Assembly (NCBI RefSeq): GCF_964026495.1
Contig: NZ_OZ032148.1
Coordinates: forward strand, 372,001 to 436,000
Source: Arsenophonus sp964026495
GTDB lineage: Bacteria > Pseudomonadota > Gammaproteobacteria > Enterobacterales > Enterobacteriaceae
Direction of reading: 5' to 3'
DNA: 64,000 nucleotides
The notes beneath the pieces were generated by a model. The model was not told the DNA's origin and searched no databases. It worked only from the letters and a program-made list of their open reading frames with translations. Numbering within the stretch: position 1 is the stretch's first letter; each line of letters begins with the position of its first letter. Positions 57,631-64,000 of the stretch are shown here, piece by piece. The position numbers and the translations under genes are program-made.

Positions 57631-57885
57631 ATGACTATAGATAAAATAAAAAATGAAATAAAAGAATTATTACTTAAAAAATTAAAACTTGATGAAGTAA
57701 TTGTTAAAAGCAATGGGAATTATTTTCAAGTTATTGTTGTTGGTAAAATATTTCATGGTATGACTGCAGTTAAAAAACAGCAAATAATTTATAAGCCATT
57801 AACAAAATATATTACAGATAAAAAAATTCATGCACTATCAATTAAAGTTTATACGCCAATTGAGTGGTCAAAATTTATAAATTGA
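57631..57885 (+). CDS. ibaG: BolA-family protein IbaG
   Basis: BolA-like partner of monothiol glutaredoxin in Fe-S handling, also linked to acid tolerance. 84 residues (E. coli 84). Central motif VVGKIFHGMTAVKKQQIIYKPL is the BolA/IbaG signature with the ligand His in FHGM. Between mlaB and murA as in E. coli. Confidence 0.94.
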   Translation: MTIDKIKNEIKELLLKKLKLDEVIVKSNGNYFQVIVVGKIFHGMTAVKKQQIIYKPLTKYITDKKIHALSIKVYTPIEWSKFIN

Positions 57886-57917
57886 ATGATGTGAATAATA
57901 AAATTTTGTAATAATAA

Positions 57918-59222
<1,305 letters not shown>

Positions 59223-59390
59223 ATTAATTTTATTTTTTATGCAAATATATAAAAATTTTATACATAACTTATTATTTATTAAGTTTTCATAAAAAATAAT
59301 ATTATATCTTTTAAATATAATTGATGAGTATAACAAAATATTTTTTATTTTTATGATTGATATAATAATTTTAATAAAAAGATTTTTTTA

Positions 59391-59425
59391 GCAAAAAAAA
59401 CAAGTACAATCATTAAGATTGTACT
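59391..59425 (-). terminator. Rho-independent terminator of degQ
   Basis: AGTACAATC (59403-59411) pairs with GATTGTACT (59417-59425) over a five-base loop; on the minus strand the stem is followed by a T-rich tract (complement of the A run 59393-59400). It lies 20 bases after the degQ stop. Confidence 0.75.
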
Positions 59426-59444
59426 CCATGATACATGTCATAAA

Positions 59445-60869
59445 TTAATTAAATATATGATTACCGCGAATTAATAAGTAAATATTTTGATCGCCACGTA
59501 AAATATTTAATGCTAGCGCGGTAGGTTTACTAGAAATAATTTTACGTAATTGATTAATATTTTCTACTCTTTTTTGATTCGCGCTAATAATAAGATCTCC
59601 TTTAGCTAAACCAAGCATTGCTGCAGGTGAATTAGAAGAAACACTATCAACCTGAACTCCCTTAGTACCTTTTTTTGTATTATTGCTTAACGTTGCACCC
59701 ATAAGTGATGTCATTAAAATTTCTGCTTTTGTACTTGTTGAATTACTATCTTCTAATGTAACATTTACTGTTAAAAATTTTCCTTTGCGCAATAATCCAA
59801 TTATAATTTTTTGACCAATTTCACTAGTACCAATTTTTGCTCTTAATTCAGCAAAGCTATTAATATATTTGTGATTAATAGATACCAAAACATCACCTGG
59901 TTGAATACCTGCTTTATCTGCAGCAGAATGTGGTATTACTTCACTTACAAATGCACCTTTTTGAGCATCAATATTTAAAGCTTTGGCTAAATCAGAAGTC
60001 ATTTCAGTTCCTTTAATTCCTAAAACTCCACGTTTTACTTCACCATGTTTTATGATTTGATCGCTAAGAGATTTTGCCATATTTGACGGAATAGCAAAAC
60101 CTATACCTATATTACCTCCTCCAGGTGCTAAAATAGCAGTATTGATACCAATCAATTCACCATTAAGATTAACTAATGCACCACCTGAATTACCTCTATT
60201 AATAGAAGCGTCTGTTTGAATAAAATTTTCTAAACCTTCTACGTTTAAACCGCTGCGACCTAATGCAGAAATAATTCCTGATGTTGCTGTTTGCCCTAAT
60301 CCAAAAGGATTACCTACAGCAATAGCAAAATCACCAACACGTAGTTTATCAGAATCAGCAATTTTTATAGCTTTTAAATTTAATTTTCTTAAATTATCTT
60401 CATTAGAATCTTTAATTTGTAACAAAGCAATATCTGTTTGAGAGTCTCGACCAACAAGTTTTACTTCAATTTCTCTTCCATCATTAACTTGAATTTGAAT
60501 ATTATCAGCATTATCAATAACATGATTATTAGTTAAAATGTAACCTTTTTCTGAATTAATAATAACAGCAGAACCTACACCTTCAAAAGGACGAATGCTT
60601 TTTTGTTGTGAAGGAAAATTTGGTCCAAAAAAGAATTTGAATTCTTCTGGTAATTGTTGATTTTGAACACGTGTGCCCGATACACGAATATTAACTACAG
60701 CAGGTAGCACTTTTTCTAACATAGGAGCTAGACTAGGTAATTTCTGTTCAGATGATATAGTAAGTGATGATGGCATTAATGCAGAATAAGTGACTGTTGG
60801 CAGAATGAATATAAAATTAATTACAGTTATTGTAAATATATTTAAAAAATATTTTTCTTTTTTTTTCAT
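59445..60869 (-). CDS. degQ: Periplasmic serine endoprotease DegQ
   Basis: HtrA-family protease/chaperone for misfolded periplasmic proteins. 474 residues (E. coli DegQ 455, DegP 474). N-terminal signal segment to about residue 30; catalytic triad His116, Asp146, Ser228 in NNHVI, TDIALL and RGNSGGAL; two PDZ domains from about residue 300. NVEGLENFIQ matches DegQ rather than DegP, and the position next to rplM-rpsI is the degQ locus. degS, adjacent in E. coli, is absent here. Confidence 0.93.
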   Translation of the reverse strand: MKKKEKYFLNIFTITVINFIFILPTVTYSALMPSSLTISSEQKLPSLAPMLEKVLPAVVNIRVSGTRVQNQQLPEEFKFFFGPNFPSQQKSIRPFEGVGSAVIINSEKGYILTNNHVIDNADNIQIQVNDGREIEVKLVGRDSQTDIALLQIKDSNEDNLRKLNLKAIKIADSDKLRVGDFAIAVGNPFGLGQTATSGIISALGRSGLNVEGLENFIQTDASINRGNSGGALVNLNGELIGINTAILAPGGGNIGIGFAIPSNMAKSLSDQIIKHGEVKRGVLGIKGTEMTSDLAKALNIDAQKGAFVSEVIPHSAADKAGIQPGDVLVSINHKYINSFAELRAKIGTSEIGQKIIIGLLRKGKFLTVNVTLEDSNSTSTKAEILMTSLMGATLSNNTKKGTKGVQVDSVSSNSPAAMLGLAKGDLIISANQKRVENINQLRKIISSKPTALALNILRGDQNIYLLIRGNHIFN

Positions 60870-62241
60870 GAATTTAATTCTCTTAAATACCTTAATTCAG
60901 GTAATTGAATTATTAGTTAGGAATTAGCAATATATAATAATTAAAAATAAGATTTTAACTTATTTTAAAGACATTATAACTTAACAATTAATAAAATCTT
61001 TTTACTTTTTTTTAAAAGTTTTATTTTGTTTTTTATTTTTTCTAATTTTTCTTAAATATTTTTTAAGAATTTATTATAAGCAATAGATATTTGATTTTTT
61101 TAAAATTAATTTGTTACAAAATTACTCAAAAGTCTTTTTTGTTTATTTTTCTGTGATTTTATAAAATCTATTGATCATATAATTATATATATATGCCAAT
61201 ATAGAAGCTATATTATTTAGTAATATTTCTTATCTAGTAATATTTTTCTATGAATGAACAAGGCATATATTAATAATTTTTATTATACTATTTATATGTA
61301 GATTTTATTTTTTAAATTTAAATTTTGTTTGTTAATGTTAAACGGATTTTTATTATATTTTTTTAGTAAAAGTAAAAATACTAATGAATGTATTATTAAA
61401 TATATATCCCAATGTTATGATCATCTTTTCTCCTTAAGGATAAAATATATTTTTATGGATAGTTAGCAGTAATAATTATTATAACTGTTAAAATGATATA
61501 AGTAGAAATAAGAAATTTTATAAAAAATTGTATTTTGTTAATATTCTAATAAATAATTATAACTGGATATCATAATATCAGTGATATTTTGTATATTATG
61601 TATTTAATATGATTGATTTATATATATTAATAAATTTTATAATAAAAAAATATATTTTTTTAAAAATAACATCTTTTATTTTATATATCTTATTAAAGAG
61701 TATTTTTTATAGAAAAAAATCTTACTTTAGTAGTAAGTTATATAAGTATTTATTGATAAGTTTTTAATAAAAAAATATACACGAAAAATATCATGTTTAA
61801 TTTTTTGAGATTTTTCTAAAAAATGAAAAATATTTAAAGTATTTATATTTGATATTTTGAAAAAATATTGAAGAATTATGATGATTTAATTTTTAGTATT
61901 AAAGATATATATATTAGAATAATTTCTTTTTTATAGATGCAATTAAAAAACATAATGCATAATTTCTATATTTTATTCTAAATAATATTTTATGTATTTT
62001 TGTTTTTTTTATATTTACATTTTTTAATTAAATATATGTTTAATTTTATCGATTTTTTTATAAAATTTTATTATAATGTTTCATGATTAAATTACAAAAA
62101 TTTTAATTTTTCAATAAATTTGAGATTAATGTTAATTTATTCATAGTAGTTTTCATAATTTAAAATAAATTATGGATAATTAAAATATTTTTATAACATA
62201 TGAGTATTTTCAATATATTATTTATACAATGGTATTATTTC
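60870..62241. other. 1.4 kb spacer between degQ and rplM; zapG and zapE lost
   Basis: E. coli has zapG (yhcB) and zapE here. No recognisable frame is left. One exception worth noting is a well-formed Shine-Dalgarno plus ATG opening 23 codons on the minus strand (61353-61435), at about the place and strand where zapG should start. Confidence 0.6.
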
Positions 62242-62670
62242 ATGAAAACTTTTATAGCTAAGCAAGAAACAGTCAAGCGTAATTGGTGTATTATTGATGG
62301 GAATGGAAAAATTTTAGGTCGTCTTGCAACTGAAATTGCAAGACGATTGCGTGGAAAACATAAATTAGAATTTACTCCCCATGTTGATACTGGAGATTAC
62401 ATTATTGTTATTAATGCAAAAAAAATTCTTGTTACTGGCCATAAACGTGAAAATAAAATTTATTATCGCCATAGTGGTTATATAGGAGGTTTGAAAGAAA
62501 TAAAATTTAAAGAAATGATTCTTCGTTACCCTGAACGAATTATTAAAATTGCGGTTAGAGGAATGTTACCTAAAGGACCTCTCGGTCGTGCTATGTATTC
62601 AAAAATGAAAGTCTATGCAGATGATCATCATAAGCAAATAGCACAAAAACCACAATTGCTTGATATTTAA
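62242..62670 (+). CDS. rplM: 50S ribosomal protein L13
   Basis: Early-assembly large-subunit protein. From ATG 62242 it has 142 residues, the E. coli length, starting [15 protein letters not shown]; the frame extends 42 bases upstream without homology. [13 protein letters not shown], the GHIGG-like GYIGGLKE and [13 protein letters not shown] are conserved. No strong Shine-Dalgarno is visible. Co-transcribed with rpsI. Confidence 0.97.
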   Translation: MKTFIAKQETVKRNWCIIDGNGKILGRLATEIARRLRGKHKLEFTPHVDTGDYIIVINAKKILVTGHKRENKIYYRHSGYIGGLKEIKFKEMILRYPERIIKIAVRGMLPKGPLGRAMYSKMKVYADDHHKQIAQKPQLLDI

Positions 62671-62701
62671 CAAAAAATTAAGAGAGATGGATAGATAAAA
62701 T

Positions 62702-63094
62702 ATGATTAAAAATCAGTACTATGGAACTGGTCGCCGCAAAAATTCTTCTGCCCGTGTTTTTATGAAGGATGGTACTGGTAATATTGTTATTAATCAACGT
62801 ACTATAGAGCAATATTTTTGTCGTAAGACAGCAAGAATGATTATTCTGCAACCATTAGAATTAGTCGATATGTCTAAAAAATTAGATTTATACATTACTG
62901 TTAAAGGTGGTGGTATTTCTGGTCAAGCAGGTGCAATTCGTCATGGTATTACACGAGCATTGATTGTATACAACGAATTATTGCGTCCTGAATTGCGCAA
63001 AGCTGGCTTTGTTACTCGTGATGCTCGGTCTGTCGAAAGAAAAAAAGTAGGATTTAAAAAAGCTCGTCGTCGTCCACAATATTCTAAGCGTTAG
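62702..63094 (+). CDS. rpsI: 30S ribosomal protein S9
   Basis: Small-subunit protein whose C-terminal tail contacts P-site tRNA. 130 residues, the E. coli length; [34 protein letters not shown] and the basic ending [11 protein letters not shown] are intact. Forms the rplM-rpsI operon, ended by the hairpin at 63126-63150. Confidence 0.98.
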   Translation: MIKNQYYGTGRRKNSSARVFMKDGTGNIVINQRTIEQYFCRKTARMIILQPLELVDMSKKLDLYITVKGGGISGQAGAIRHGITRALIVYNELLRPELRKAGFVTRDARSVERKKVGFKKARRRPQYSKR

Positions 63095-63125
63095 TTTTTT
63101 TATTTATAATCGAAAAGTATTGCTT

Positions 63126-63150
63126 AAAAACCCGCTACAAGCGGGTTTTT
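63126..63150 (+). terminator. Strong rho-independent terminator after rpsI
   Basis: AAAAACCCGC (63126-63135) pairs perfectly with GCGGGTTTTT (63141-63150) over the loop TACAA, a ten-base stem with a G/C core and a T tract. Separates rplM-rpsI from sspA and, being symmetrical, could work in both directions. Confidence 0.93.
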
Positions 63151-63331
63151 AACAAAATTTTGTGTTATTAAAACTAACAGTTTATTGATAAATAAGTTAA
63201 TATTTTGCTTCTTAAATAAATATGCATTGTATTATTAATAAATATGCTTATATTCATGTTACTATGTAATAATTAATTATTATATTACATTTTAAAATGT
63301 CTATTTATTTTTTATCAATCTGGAGGTTTGC

Positions 63332-63970
63332 ATGCCTGTTGCTGCTAATAAACGTTCGGTAATAACATTATTTTCCGGTGAAAGTGATATATTTAGTCAT
63401 CAAGTAAGAATTGTATTGGCAGAAAAAGACGTGAATTTTGAGATTGAGCATGTTAATAAAGATAATTTACCTCAAGATTTTATTGATTTAAATCCTTATC
63501 AAACAATCCCTACGTTAGTAGATAGAGAATTAATTTTGTATAATTCTCGAGTAATTATGGAGTATCTTGATGAGCGGTTCCCCCATCCGCCATTGATGCC
63601 AGTTTACCCTGTTGCTCGTGGTAATACCCGTTTGATGATGTACCGTATAGCAAAAGATTGGTATTCTTTAATGTATAAAATTCAAAAAAAAGATTCTCAA
63701 TCTTGTTCTGCTAGGAAACAGTTAAAAGAAGAATTAATATCAATTTCTCCAATTTTTCAAGAGATGCGATTTTTTATGAGTGAGGAATTTAGTTTAGTAG
63801 ATTGTTGTTTAGCTCCTTTTTTGTGGCGTTTGCCTGCTTGGAATATTGATATACCTCAAGAAAAAGAAACTGAAGGTATTAGATCTTATATGAAAAATGT
63901 ATTTGATAGAGATTCTTTTCTCGCTTCATTAACTGATGCCGAACGTGAAATTCGTTTTATGAAAAATTAG
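63332..63970 (+). CDS. sspA: Stringent starvation protein A
   Basis: RNA-polymerase-associated GST-fold protein for stationary-phase and acid stress gene control. 212 residues, the E. coli length. RSVITLFSGESDIFSHQVRIVLAEK, NLPQDFIDLNPYQTIPTLVDREL and the PHPPLMPVYP surface motif are kept; a middle segment (about residues 110-130) is more diverged. Strong GGAGG Shine-Dalgarno before the ATG, in a leader similar to E. coli. Confidence 0.97.
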   Translation: MPVAANKRSVITLFSGESDIFSHQVRIVLAEKDVNFEIEHVNKDNLPQDFIDLNPYQTIPTLVDRELILYNSRVIMEYLDERFPHPPLMPVYPVARGNTRLMMYRIAKDWYSLMYKIQKKDSQSCSARKQLKEELISISPIFQEMRFFMSEEFSLVDCCLAPFLWRLPAWNIDIPQEKETEGIRSYMKNVFDRDSFLASLTDAEREIRFMKN

Positions 63971-63992
63971 TTTTTTGTAGGAGTATTTTATA

Positions 63993-64000
63993 ATGTTACC
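63993..64000 (+). CDS. sspB: Probable start of sspB (ClpXP adaptor), cut by window edge
   Basis: An ATG with AGGAG eight bases upstream follows the sspA stop by 22 bases. Only M-L-(P/partial) can be read, so the call rests on position: sspB follows sspA in enterobacteria. Confidence 0.5.

Overview
The window is a stretch of chromosome from a gamma-proteobacterium of the Enterobacterales with a strongly reduced, very A+T-rich genome, almost certainly an obligate or long-term insect endosymbiont. The evidence is: every recognisable gene is an enterobacterial housekeeping gene; gene order follows the E. coli map in blocks; roughly a quarter of the sequence is long, nearly pure A/T spacer sitting where E. 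coli has further genes; there are no mobile elements, prophages or CRISPR arrays; and several genes are caught while decaying (fis, ubiA, yhdP). RpoH and SspA read most like Morganellaceae (Providencia/Arsenophonus side), but I cannot name a species from the sequence alone.

Layout. 1-17220: the conserved frr-dxr-uppS-cdsA-rseP-bamA-skp-lpxD-fabZ-lpxA-lpxB-(rnhB lost)-dnaE-accA block, all on the plus strand, with an unexpected 1.36 kb spacer between dxr and uppS. 17411-20681: tilS and, convergent to it, proS. 21495-24837: a frameshifted ubiA convergent with plsB. 26539-28390: epmA and tusA standing alone between long spacers. 29081-33239: rsmD (minus) and rpoH (plus), separated by 2.7 kb where ftsY-ftsE-ftsX lie in E. 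coli. 33280-33579: a full-length fis pseudogene. 34990-37384: aroQ-accB-accC (minus). 38566-41212: mreBCD. 41787-48223: a C-terminally truncated yhdP, then tldD and pmbA (tldE). 48408-53693 (minus): kdsD-(kdsC lost)-lptC-lptA-lptB-(rpoN, hpf lost)-ptsN-rapZ. 54475-59222: mlaFEDCB-ibaG-murA. 59445-60869: degQ (minus). 62242-64000: rplM-rpsI, a strong terminator, sspA and the first bases of probable sspB.

How the genes work together. The retained set is dominated by envelope construction: fatty-acid initiation (accA, accB, accC, fabZ), phospholipid synthesis (plsB, cdsA), undecaprenyl phosphate and peptidoglycan (dxr, uppS, murA, mreBCD), lipid A and Kdo (lpxA, lpxB, lpxD, kdsD), LPS export (lptABC), outer-membrane protein assembly and quality control (bamA, skp, degQ, rseP) and lipid asymmetry (mlaFEDCB). 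The rest is translation, tRNA modification, replication and heat-shock sigma factor. What has been lost is regulatory or auxiliary (fis, rpoN, hpf and kdsC at their usual sites). I found no undescribed biological system. The best observations concern decay in progress: a readable fis pseudogene, a ubiA gene broken only at a nine-T run, a 779-codon yhdP missing its C-terminal part, and short two-copy tandem duplications confined to the spacers.
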